64,000 bases of DNA from Ophiobolus disseminans (Eukaryota > Ascomycota > Dothideomycetes > Pleosporales > Phaeosphaeriaceae): the NCBI GenBank assembly GCA_010093685.1, contig MU006241.1, forward strand, positions 186,001 to 250,000, written 5' to 3'. Position 1 is the stretch's first letter; each line of letters opens with the position of its first letter. Positions 34,028-44,134 of the stretch are shown one piece after another. The notes under the pieces are model-generated. The model was given only the letters and a program-made list of their open reading frames with translations. It ran no database searches and was not told the origin of the DNA. A program made the position numbers and the translations under genes.

Positions 34028-34754
34028 AATGATGTCGACGCGGCCTTCGGGCTTCAATGCAGAAGAAAAGTGACGTATAGCCTAGTAGATGTTGTTAGAC
34101 AACAAAAAGGCCGACCTTTTCGCTGTTGTAGCTTGAAGGTTGATATAGTGAATATGTGACGGTTTATGAGGAACGTGTGTCACGTGTGCTGCGCGCGGTG
34201 GTCTGGCGCTGCTTCCTCCCTTATTGAGCACCTCTTACCTCAAGAGTATATTAGATACGTCATGTAAACAGACCCTGCTGCTGGCCCTTTTTATGGGCAG
34301 CACGAGCAGCACAGAACAACAGAACAATACACTTCAATTAATTGCATTCTCACACCGCGACAGAATATCTGACAGATGTTAGCGCTCACTGCTTATATCT
34401 TCAACAGCTTATTACTGACATTTGCAATCTGTTCAATGTCGGCATCATCAAGTAGCTGCGTTTTAGCAATTTTCGCAACCCGAAGCTGGACGTGCGGTGC
34501 GAGTCGTAGCAGTACGTATGCTACTTGGGTTCCATGCCCATCGGTGTCAAGGCATACTCCGTTACTCGGCGAACAACGGAATTTTCCGGACTTCGAAGAG
34601 AACCAAGGGTGTCTATAGTCATGTTAGATTCACAGTAGTCTTTGATGTGGATAATAGAATCGTAGAAATTGATGATTGATCGTGTTCGTCCTGCTGTGTC
34701 CTGTCCAGGACGAGATCGGGGTTTATTGCACGTCACGCCGACTCTTCTTGGCGT

Positions 34755-34809
34755 AGCCAATCAGCAGTTCCAGGTCTCGCTTAATCGACCTGGAACCTCC
34801 TGATTGGCT
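34755..34809. repeat. 55-bp palindrome (hairpin-forming inverted repeat)
   Basis: Arms at 34755-34776 and 34787-34809 are near-perfect inverted copies: AGCCAATCAG at the left end against CTGATTGGCT at the right end, and GTTCCAGGTC against GACCTGGAAC inside, around a 10-nt loop. Outside the arms, CACGTCACG (left) and CGTCACGTG (right) may belong to a larger element. It interrupts the protease reading between its Asp and His segments. It could be a small MITE or foldback element; no target duplication was found. Confidence 0.65.
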
Positions 34810-37159
34810 GCACGAACGTCACGTGCCGGGTCCCTGTTCGATTGTACAGCTCCGACCTCTCAGCACTCGCCGTGCTATCTGACAAGTCAATACCCGTATC
34901 TAGTATTGCGATCTTCAGTCGTCGATCACGGAGACCTTTCGGTAGCTGTGCCTGTGTGTCGTTTTACTCAGAGTACTTGAACCATTGTTTATTACCCTCA
35001 ATCCTACCTTCGAGTAAGCACAGGCGGGTTGAGTCCATCTTGGCAGCACTAACTGTTTTGGGTCTGGGAAATCAGGGGCATCGGATGCATGGCTGCAGGA
35101 ATTGAGAATGCCGCGCCGAAGAGCCCGAGCTTGGCTTGAAGGCCTGCTCATCTTCAGGTGAGGCACAATGCCATTCTCGATGGATTTACCTGTAGTTGCG
35201 GTGGCTTTGGTGCGCGTGGAGGCGGCTTGACAATAGGCATGTCTATTTCGGAGATGGCCTCATCGAGATCTTTATCGCCCCATAGCGACGTACAGTCCGT
35301 CTCCAAAGGACCAATCACGTTTTAGCAAGACGTCCTTGCAAAAGCCTCCGCATCGTCACATTCCTCTCCGAGTACGAGACCTTCGATGCAAACTTCAACC
35401 GACTGTTTGTATCTTTCGCAGACGTCCCAACTCGGTTCTATCGCTGCAAACTCTTTCCGCGCAAAATCTCCGAGGTCGTCAACATCTGCAGCTTTGTTTA
35501 AGCTGAGGTTTATGGGCAGCGCTTCTTGTCGGAATATTTCCATGAGGAGGATACCATGGTAGAGGAGCCTCAGGTCGTTCGTGACAGTGACGCTGGAGAT
35601 ACTATTACCTTCATTTGATGCCCGGGTAACGAGTGCTGGTCGCAACGAAAGAAGCTGACCGTGGCGGAGCAAATATATCCCGTCCCTTGTCCAACCATCA
35701 GGAAACCACGGTTCTCCACAAAAGTCTAGGAGGGAGTAAGGCAGTACTGTTCCTAAACAGATCCTGCCTTTCATGTCCAACTCTGTCTCGTTTTCAAGCA
35801 ATCCGTACGAGAGACTTGTGCTGACTCCTTGCGATAGTATCTTCGTGGTTGCTTTGCTGCTCCGTGATTGTTGATAAAGCGCGCCTCGCTCAACACATAA
35901 GTGAAGGGGAGATAGTGTAACATTTTGAATAGAAGTACATAGGCTTAGGATCGGGATCCGTCTGGATGCGGCAGAGCTGAATTGCTTGTTTGAGTCTGGC
36001 AGAACAATCTGCACTTGGCCACTGACTCTTTGTACAGTTACTCCATGTTCAATCCAAGCACGGAGGGGGCTTACAATTCTTCCTTGACTTCTATGATTGT
36101 CTCTTTCCAACGACATACACCAGCAGCTTGAGAAAACAAGATCCTGAACGAGCCCCAGTCTTTCTCTGATAAGATCTTGTGGGTGCAGAGCAACAACAAA
36201 GCTTTGTGTGGTTTGTGTGGCTTTACGCATCGACATCGCTCAAGATGTTTGGCTACAGTTGATAATAGATTCATGAGCATCGGCGCCGTTAGTGGTCTCC
36301 GAGGGGTGTTGATGTGAGTGTCTTCAGGTGGAGGCTCTTTACTTTGGGATCTCAATGCAGATTCCAGCCTACTCAGCGTATCTCTAAGCTATGAGCGTCT
36401 ACCAGGATCCGTAGGCTCTGTACATATCATTTCTAAGGCCAGCTCCTCCACGGTTGTAGTCCTGAGTCGACTGCGAATTGTTTCGAGTAGAGGGAACTGG
36501 GCTCGCACATGTTCCTGGGAGATTTAGCTTCCGATGCTGAAGCGGATACAGGAGGATGAGAAACCTTTTCGGGCACGTTTTCTTGCACGATTAATTGCAA
36601 GCACTCCAGCGCTTCTTTCAGAAGATTCTCCCCTTGCTGAGATAACAGGGTTGGATCACAGACCTCCAAGTCAAGAAATAGACAGGGTGTGAGAACTGCA
36701 GTCCCGAACGCTCTCAAACTACTCAGTCTTTTTGCTGTCTTTTGCTTTTGATAGGCTGCCTCTGCAAACAGTGGCATGACTGACTGCAGGAGCCTGAAGC
36801 GGAGAACGAACCGCCTGCGCGATTGACTGTCCATATTGAGCGAGCAAAGCGTCACATATCGCAGGAATACATCGAATCGGGAGGATGCTATCAGTAGGGT
36901 TGTGAACGAGTGCACATGCAGGTTCGAAGTAGTGCGGGCACGGCCTTTTTAGCCCCCAAGATTGCGGCTGACATTTGGCTTGGCCGCCTCCCGACCCTCC
37001 GACACCCACGAGCGAACTAGCAAGAGTCAATCGATGTGCTGACATCCAACAGCCCAAAGGCAATACATTCGCGGAATCCTTGCAGACGCGCACCATATGA
37101 GCGGCCCATGTACTGTCCATGGTACGGGAGCTTAGGCCCAAGACAAAACGCGCCCAGAT

Positions 37160-38005
37160 TTATGCAACTACGATAGAACAGGGCTCTCCAGTCCCATGCA
37201 CGATTCCTGAACGAAGCTGAACATCAAAATCTTCAGCTTCTTCATCGGCCAATCCCTTTCCTACACACTCTACAACACATTTGTTCTCTTCTGCGTTTCC
37301 ATGGACCAGCATAGCTCCCTTGACGTACTCTTTGTGGAAGAATCTTCCCCTCAGGCCAACTCGGAGTTTTTCGACCTGGAATGCAAAATCAAACGGACCT
37401 CGAATCGTCTCTGTGGTCTGCCGAGAATTGGACGTTTTGTGCGAGCCTTTTGGCCCTATAGTGATGGGTACTGAAGGCAACTCTAACCCGAGTTGTGCAG
37501 TCATTTCTTTCTCACCCCCTTCAGTCTTTGTGATCGTGGCTCCTTGAGCAATATTGGTCCCTGTAACCATGAAGGCTTTCGGGCCCAATCCTCCTATCTT
37601 GAGGTAGTCGTTCACTCCAGGATCTTCTGTCGCCTTCTTGATGTAGTCCTCAGATGGGTTGAACTCTCGAGACTCCACTAGTTCACACGAGTACTCGATT
37701 TCCACCGTCGAGCTAGATGATACTGACAATTCGCCGCCAATGGTCATCACCTGAAGGAAAGTCGAGAATGAGCCAGCAGACCATTCTTTGGAGGTTTTCG
37801 CACTCCCTGAGAGAGGACCTGTCTCTGGTAGAGGAGCTCCTGGTTCGATAAGGTTGGGGAGAGTTGATTGGGAAAGAGGAGTCTTGGGTGCCTTCACATC
37901 GGCAATCACGCTTCCTAGAACCACCTGAGATGGATCCAACTTCCAATTACAAGGGATGAAATAAGTCGCCGTATATGCCTTATTACTTACAGGAAATACA
38001 GTCAA
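37160..38005 (-). CDS. Fungal gasdermin-like protein (HET-Q1/RCD-1 type)
   Basis: Predicted pore-forming cell-death executor acting at the plasma membrane after proteolytic removal of a short C-terminal tail. About 281 codons are open, the usual size of the fungal family. The fold cues are seen: an N-terminal strand with TYFIPCNWK, two amphipathic beta runs (VSSSSTVEIEYSCELV and AFMVTGTNIAQGATITKT), then PITIGPKGS and a final FDFAFQVEKLRVGLRGR that parallels the AFRVxxL strand of mammalian gasdermins. No signal peptide or membrane helix is present. The frame begins with TTG, with a stop two codons upstream, so the ATG is either in a small upstream exon (a candidate ATG lies on the minus strand near 38115) or lost. 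The neighbour downstream is an S8 protease pseudogene. Fungal gasdermins are known to be genomically paired with proteases. Confidence 0.78.
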   Translation of the reverse strand: MTVFPVSNKAYTATYFIPCNWKLDPSQVVLGSVIADVKAPKTPLSQSTLPNLIEPGAPLPETGPLSGSAKTSKEWSAGSFSTFLQVMTIGGELSVSSSSTVEIEYSCELVESREFNPSEDYIKKATEDPGVNDYLKIGGLGPKAFMVTGTNIAQGATITKTEGGEKEMTAQLGLELPSVPITIGPKGSHKTSNSRQTTETIRGPFDFAFQVEKLRVGLRGRFFHKEYVKGAMLVHGNAEENKCVVECVGKGLADEEAEDFDVQLRSGIVHGTGEPCSIVVA

Positions 38006-38220
38006 GAATCAGTGTGCGTGTTGAAAACAACAAAATCGGAGGGATTATGGGGGGTCTTAGTCTCACCCCGCATTCCTGACCCCTACACCTACGCTAATCA
38101 ACCGGATCATTGCGCTTTGTGAGGACACTGACAGCTTGTGATCAAAAGCGATTCAGGTTGAGTGGCAGTTGTTCAAGACGGCGTCGCATGGCCAGCTAAG
38201 GTAGCGATTACGCAGTCAAC

Positions 38221-40815
38221 ATGGATGACATACCAATAGCGCCCACCGCCCAGACCGCTCGCCTATTCCTCTTCTCTTGTCAAGAGCTTTTGATTGAAGA
38301 TCGGGACATCCACCGTATAGCTACCACCCAGCTTAACAGATTCGACCTGTGGGCATCGAACATCGGAATTTTCGCGTCGAAGCATTCATCTTTGGACTAC
38401 CGTCTCCGTACAGCGCCTACAGCGAAGGCAGCCGTCGATGGCAATCTCGAGATCCTGTGCAAGCATGCTCTTGGAGGTGAGGAAATTCACTAGTGTCTTC
38501 CAAGGTTATGTTACAACAATACGTACACATAACTTACAATGCGTAGCCCTCGCTGGGCGTATGACGCTGACGGATAATGAGCTGGATGCCTTCGCCGATC
38601 TGAGCTTGCAGGACATACCTGCATTTGCAATCAAGTTCAATAGGCAAAACCTGTCGTTAGTGACGAAAGATACACGCGATGTACAGCTGTCTTTGCTCAA
38701 GGGAGTCGATAAAAGTATCGGCGTGCTTCATCGCTTCTCGCTTGCTATCAGAAAAGCCAGCAATCGACACACAATTGTGCGAACTCCACAACTACTTGCA
38801 TTTGACGAAGGATATCATTGGGGACGAAGCGCGCAAGATCTGGTCTCTACATCTGTCGTAGTCGTGGACCCTATTTCCTTCGATGTAACGAAAATCTTCG
38901 AAGATTTTGTTTACCGGTGCTGCTGTTACGATGACTGATTGCAGACGTGGACAACGTACTAAACGATGCAGTAAAGCGCTACCAGGAAGTCATGTTACAA
39001 CGCTGCGTCGCTGCTATTTCCGCACGCCGGCGCCAGCTCACCTACTTCCAGAAACACGAAGCCAAATTAGCCAATGCTCGTGCTGGTGGGAGGGCACCAG
39101 ACACCTGTTCCGGAGCAACACCGAAGTCACAAAATGACCAACATGCGAACAATCTGATGGTTCCTATCGGATCACATTCATTAATCAAACCCTTCGCAAC
39201 AGGTGGGCCTTCACAAGCCTTCGACATGACCCTTGGTGACACGGTCCCCTCCGTGTTTAAGGTCGAGTCTTTTCGCCCACCACCTTCAACATCAGCACCA
39301 TCCTCCACGAACCCTGGCTCATCGGCTGGCGGTTTGGTATTAGCGGGTCCTTTCGATATATCTCCAGCGCCGGAAATAGCCCGCATGGAGAAGGAAAAGA
39401 TGTGTCCGTATTGCTGTATTGTCTACCAATCGAGGGTGTTTTCCACCAAGCAGCGGTCTGGAAAATGGCGAAAACACTTGCTTGAAGACATCCAGCCATA
39501 CATTTGCGTATATGAGAAGTGTGAGCAGTTAGGCACAACGTATCGAACGTTCAAAGTTTGGCAGGCGCATCTCAAAAAGGCTCATATACAGGAATGAGTT
39601 TGCTCCATGCCTCACGGAAGTCAAGACGCCGCCGAAGTTGAAAGCCTCATATTTGAAACAGCTGAGGAATTCTAGACACATGTCAAAGAATCACACGGAG
39701 AAACCGATCCAAACCAGTTGCACAGCCTCACCCAAACTGCAAGTCAACGAGCGACGCCACCCCAATGGTGTTTTTTCTGCCTTTCCGAGCAGAGCAGCGA
39801 TATCGTACTCCAGCCGCACCTTGCAAGGCACCTCGAGACTGCCTTCATCTTGGCGTTACCACCAAGAAACGAGATCAAAGATTCTAGCGAACTTTCTAGT
39901 GGACGATTGACCGGGGGATCTCATGGGATTGATGCGCAGCTCTCCGATGAGGGGGCTATCTCCAATGTTCAGACCCTATTTTCTGACGATGAAAATCACA
40001 GTCAGCTCCAGACAATCCAATCCCTAACTGCAACTGAGTTCAAACAACGCCTAGTTGCACACAACACCAATCGCGATCTGACGCTGGACATGGCCCGCTT
40101 CTTCGACCAAGATGAATTCGAGCCATCTAACGCGTCTCTAACTAGTGAAATGGCTAGTGAGGGGAGATCTCTCAGTCATCGTTGGAAGCTCGCACTGAAC
40201 ACTGGGCTATTCCTTGGCAGACTAAGCTCCGGAGCTGAACGCGCCAGAAGGAGACACTCGATAAAACTCAAATGGCGATGGCATTATGCATATGCGCACG
40301 CTGTCCTGGAATCTCGGCGTAGGAGATTTTCGGGCCCACCACCACATCGTTATCTTACAAAAGGCTCAACTGGTACGATCTATCTCGCTGCGTACAAATT
40401 TCTTTCTGCCAACAGGTTCGATCGTACAACGGTTTCTACTATTCCAACTCAACGTGCGAGGCCAAATACACAGCATCGGGGAATGCTGAAACGGGTTTTA
40501 GCGTATCTAGTAATGGTGTCATGGGAACTACAGGCGAAAGCTTGGGACAAGCAGAGGTACTGCCCTCATCATCCACCGGTCCCGTCCCCTCTTGTTGCTT
40601 TGAAGTCTAACAGCCATAGAACACCATTGGACGTAGAAAATCAAGATACCCACAAGACACATCGGGGGGAGAACATCTTCATCAACCAATTTGCAAAGCG
40701 ACTTATGGAGACTTGCAAACCCAAATTCCGCAAGAAGTTCGAGGAGGACGTGGAAGCGTGGCCGGAGGACACACGCGCTAAACTTATAAACCAAGGTATG
40801 ACGAACCATATCTAA
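38221..40815 (+). pseudogene. Broken C2H2-type (AcuF-like) zinc-finger gene
   Basis: Exons 38221-38476, 38547-38908 and from 38986 onward join with consistent phase. The third intron end has a textbook branch site (ACTAAAC). The protein has an N-terminal helical region, a basic stretch AAISARRRQLTYFQKHEAKL, and a first cysteine/histidine cluster starting MCPYCCIVYQSRVFSTKQRS and ending in KKAH, like fungal AcuF-type fingers. The reading is then stopped by TGA (39595) and TAG (39673), 78 nt apart and in the same frame. It resumes with a second cluster WCFFCLSEQ then HLARHLE and ALPPR, which is the usual next module. Neither stop can be spliced away. The remaining downstream frame to 40815 has low-complexity basic segments. 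Either the allele is dead or it makes a truncated first half. Its position beside the gasdermin locus is notable. Confidence 0.72.
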
Positions 40816-40856
40816 CTCGAACATGAGGCAGGCTTTGAGAATGACATTGTCTAGGC

Positions 40857-42080
40857 GTGGCCTCAGTTTTCCTTCGATTCCGGCAGCACGCCGAAATGCA
40901 ACACAAAAGGGGAGCCCTCGAAATGCCGTCAAGTGGTGAAGGTAGCTCGGCCGACACAAGAGGCCTGAGGGAAGAATCCAGTCGATCCGGCGGGGTATCT
41001 GCTCCGAGCTCATGCCTAACACGGCTGGGCATCCCATATAGTAATCTGGATGGCCTTCCAGGCGCTCTGTACATTCCCAGCTATATATACACCTGCCTAC
41101 TATTCACCCTGCGCGCAAACAACATCGCTAGCAGTGAAGAGTTCCTCCCAGGTTCTTACCGGAGACACCGTGTCATGATGCGTTGGAGACACGCTATAGC
41201 CGCTTCTTTAAAGATCGTGGGAAGCGCAATTAAGTTGCCGATATCAACGCACTCTGCCATTCGTTTACACCACTCGCGGGTAAGAATATCATCTATATTG
41301 AGACATCGATTGAGAATCGCGGTCGTCGCCGTCCAGAGCCTGCTACTTCTGTACAAACCAGTGGACCGACACAACACGTCGTACAGCAGCCAGAGAGACC
41401 TTCCACTCGCCGTTGGAGCTTACTCATCCTTCAGAGCTTCCGACTTTTCTCCAGCAATTAGCGCTTGGCCTAACCTTCGTGCAAGATTCGTAGTAGGCCG
41501 GTCACCACATCTTTGGGCTTTTCCAACGGACGACCCATACAACGCCGACTCCCATATTGCCCTTGGGGAAGAAATTATGCCTCCGCCTCGACGCCGTTCA
41601 GACCATCATCTCAGAACCCTACATCCCAAAGCGCTTAATTGGAACGGTCAGGAATTTATCATGGGCAGGCGCATGGCACCGCCGCCACCGCATCCCCACT
41701 GGCTGCGGCGCTGGAAAATCACATTTTACGCCATCACATTCGCTGTACGTCTTCGCCTCACCACCACACGCCCTGAGATACTCAACAAAACCCTGCTCCT
41801 ATCATCGTTGAGACGCCCTAGGGATCTTGCCCGTCAAGACGCTGGAATCCCGAGTTCTCAGCCAGAGGCAGCTGAGGTACAATATGGACATACCCGTACA
41901 CCGCCCACCACCGATGAAGCGAGTAATATAAAAATATGGAAGAGTGGTAAAAGGGGGAAAAGATATGGGTGGGCTGAACCAAGTCCTCCCGCGCCCGGGC
42001 TCTGGACTTGCTTTCAATGCGGACAAGAGAATTCCGAACTTGACGTATTCTGCATTAGATGTGCAGTTCCCCGACCGTAG
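40857..42080 (+). CDS. Hypothetical; RanBP2-type zinc finger at the C-terminus
   Basis: An open frame of 407 codons without a credible start. Its last 27 residues form a clear RanBP2-type finger, LWTCFQCGQENSELDVFCIRC (W-x-C-x2-C-x10-C-x2-C), at about 42000-42075. Upstream residues are basic and of odd composition, so the true gene probably uses only part of this frame. In related fungal AcuF-like proteins a C-terminal cysteine-rich module follows the C2H2 modules, so this may be the 3' end of the broken gene just upstream rather than a separate gene. Given the damage to its left, it may also be decaying. Start and exon limits are unresolved; the finger itself is certain. Confidence 0.4.
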   Translation: MASVFLRFRQHAEMQHKRGALEMPSSGEGSSADTRGLREESSRSGGVSAPSSCLTRLGIPYSNLDGLPGALYIPSYIYTCLLFTLRANNIASSEEFLPGSYRRHRVMMRWRHAIAASLKIVGSAIKLPISTHSAIRLHHSRVRISSILRHRLRIAVVAVQSLLLLYKPVDRHNTSYSSQRDLPLAVGAYSSFRASDFSPAISAWPNLRARFVVGRSPHLWAFPTDDPYNADSHIALGEEIMPPPRRRSDHHLRTLHPKALNWNGQEFIMGRRMAPPPPHPHWLRRWKITFYAITFAVRLRLTTTRPEILNKTLLLSSLRRPRDLARQDAGIPSSQPEAAEVQYGHTRTPPTTDEASNIKIWKSGKRGKRYGWAEPSPPAPGLWTCFQCGQENSELDVFCIRCAVPRP

Positions 42081-42751
42081 ATATCTCACCCGGACGGGTT
42101 TTTATTGGAGGCGTTTGCGGTGGCCTAGAATGTAGATAGGCGGTGCACTGCGTGCTTGAGGTATGTTGATGAGGGGCTAAGGCTGCGTGGTTGGTATTTT
42201 GCTGCTCGCGTATCGCGTTAGGACGCGGAAAGGTGTACAGGGACACAAACAGGAACAGTTCAAATAGGGTAGAGAGAATACCTTGTAGTCACTCGGATAA
42301 TGTATAAGTAGTTCATCGCCGCGAGAGCCCGGCTCTAAGCATTGTCTCTTCTCCAGATGTTCTCGCGGCTCGGACACGCTTTGCATCGTTCCACAACATT
42401 TCACTTCACATACAATGACACCCAAGGCAGCGAGATAACAGGTGAAAAAATCGTGGTACATCCGACCCGCGGACATCATTCAGTCGACGATAGTATTATA
42501 TCAAATATCGTAAAATACGCCATCGCTGAGAAATGCCTCATGAAGTCCCCAGACCATGCATGTACACATGAAACACATCTCCGTTTCCACATCCACATAT
42601 GCTACACACACGCCGTGCCACCATACCATCCATGGTGACCCACTCCATCCCAATTAACTCCCCCAGCACCAAACCTAAAAACACCATCAATGCCAAAAAC
42701 AAACCCCAAGCCCATGACGCTGAAACGCAACCCAAAAACACTTTTCAACTA
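42081..42751. other. Intergenic, no gene seen
   Basis: About 670 bp between the zinc-finger reading and the stop of the next minus-strand gene. Pyrimidine- and A-rich on the plus strand in its right part. No coding support. Confidence 0.45.
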
Positions 42752-44134
42752 CTACCGCCTCCCTCCAGGCCACACCGTAACCCCACTAACCGCATACCCG
42801 GGCCGCCACGCAGGATGTATATCGCTAACACCAGTATGACTTTGCCGGACCGTACTGCGCGGCGCCGCTTCAGTTATATAGCTGACTCCGTCTTCGGAGA
42901 CGTAGGAGGGGGGGCGGGGGCCTTCGGGGGGTGGGCCGGCGGCGGAGTAGGAGAGGTTGCTTATAGTGGAGGAGCGGGTGGTGTTTGCTTGGAAAAGAGG
43001 TAGGTGTGGGGGTTGAAGGGGAGGTGGTGGTTGTGCTTCTGCTTGTACGCGCTGCCAATGTAGGAGGTTTGGATCGACGCGGACGCTTGAGCGCCAAAGA
43101 CCATATGCCGGCGGCGGGGGTGGAACCGCCTCATCTTTCTCCACGTCGATGACTCGCTCCATCTCATCGTCCGCACCACCAACTTCCTCATCTCTCGCCA
43201 AATGCACGCGTATCGGCACAATAGGCTGAAAGCCCTCGGGGCCCGTCATATCCGGGATGCGCTGCACGGGCGCGTTGGCGGACGGGTTGAGCATGAGCAT
43301 GCACAGGCGGATGAGCGAGTGGCAGAAGAAGATTGTAATGGTGAGTAGGATGAGGATGAAGAGGATGTGGATTTCTTGGCCCAGGTCGCGGTTTGTGAGG
43401 GCGATGGCTAGGTCTGTGTGATATTAGTATGTGCTCAAGAAGGTGTGCGGTGGTAAGAAGTGGGACTTACATATAGCGAGAACAGTGAGGAGGAACGTTC
43501 CTGATATAGCGCATGCAATCATCTTCCCTCGTGCCGGTGTGCCGCGGACGAAAAGCATGGGCCCGCGGGCACGTTGCTCTTCTCTCCGACGGACCCATCC
43601 GTCCGAGCGCTGATGGTGATAGTGGTGGTGATGACGGTGCTTTCTCCGCCTGTGCTTGCGTCGGTGTCGACGTCCATTGATCTCGTCTGCAAGCTCTTGA
43701 ACCTCTGGGTCTATGAACCCGCTGTTCTGGCGGGGCAGCGGTACATCTGCTGGATGACGGGCGTATACGGTTTGTGGTAATTGCGGGTCTTGTGGAGGCG
43801 TAATGGTGCGGATGTATGAGCCCGCGGTGTGCTGGGCGCGTAGAGGCGAGTGGGAATCATGTGACTCGCGAGGCGCGTCGTGTGAGACGGGGAGGAGATT
43901 GGTGTCTGACGGTTGGTCGCGGCGGAAGAAGCCCCAGGAGGGGGCCTTAGGTGTGTTGTTGTTTGGAAGTACGGGCGATTGTGAGTATACCGAAGAGCCA
44001 TTGATCATGTTCCGGATGTTGCTGTGGAGAGCCCCAAAACGTGATGAGGATTGCGATGCGGGTGTGCCGAACGGGTCCTGGGTTTGGTCCTGGCCCGGTC
44101 GAGGCGACCATGCGAATAGTGGTGATCGAAACAT
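42752..44134 (-). CDS. Hypothetical two-span membrane protein with His/Arg-rich linker
   Basis: Not assigned to a family. Two exons, 43471-44134 and 42752-43407 with a 63-nt intron, give 439 residues. Residues 1-145 are polar and Pro/Ser-rich. Then comes a very basic run of Arg, Lys and His around 160-185 (HRRKHRRRKHRHHHHYHH), followed by a first hydrophobic span MIACAISGTFLLTVLAI. The splice leads to a second span EIHILFILILLTITIFFCHS. The C-terminal half is Pro-rich and cytosolic-like with PPPPP runs. The topology is a hairpin with both long tails on the same side. The poly-basic stretch before the membrane could bind anionic lipid or metal. ATG at 44134 is the first in frame. Confidence 0.75.

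Larger units (their letters stand above)
33368..36834 (-). pseudogene. Degraded S8 (subtilisin-like) serine protease gene, HET-Q2-like context
   Basis: A fungal intracellular S8 protease with a long N-terminal domain resembling DUF7580. Exon-like blocks at 36565-36834, 36075-36514, down to 36027, then 35143 and below keep consistent splice phases. The catalytic triad is recognisable: Asp in KIAILDTGID (34898-34900), His in DTDGHGTQVA (34534-34536), Ser in SGTSFATP (33572-33574). The gene cannot be translated through. In-frame stops occur at 36389 (TAG), 35322 (TAA), 35072 (TGA) and 34964 (TAA). A palindrome lies at 34755-34809 between the Asp and His segments, and a 134-bp insertion at 33887-34020 splits the strand before the NMSFGF motif. 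It lies directly downstream of a gasdermin-like gene on the same strand. The S8 identity is certain; DUF7580 is tentative. Confidence 0.85.

Noticed and set aside
36389..36402. Intron that would remove the first protease stop
   Set aside because: A GT lies just upstream but no acceptor in the matching phase exists before the resumed reading.
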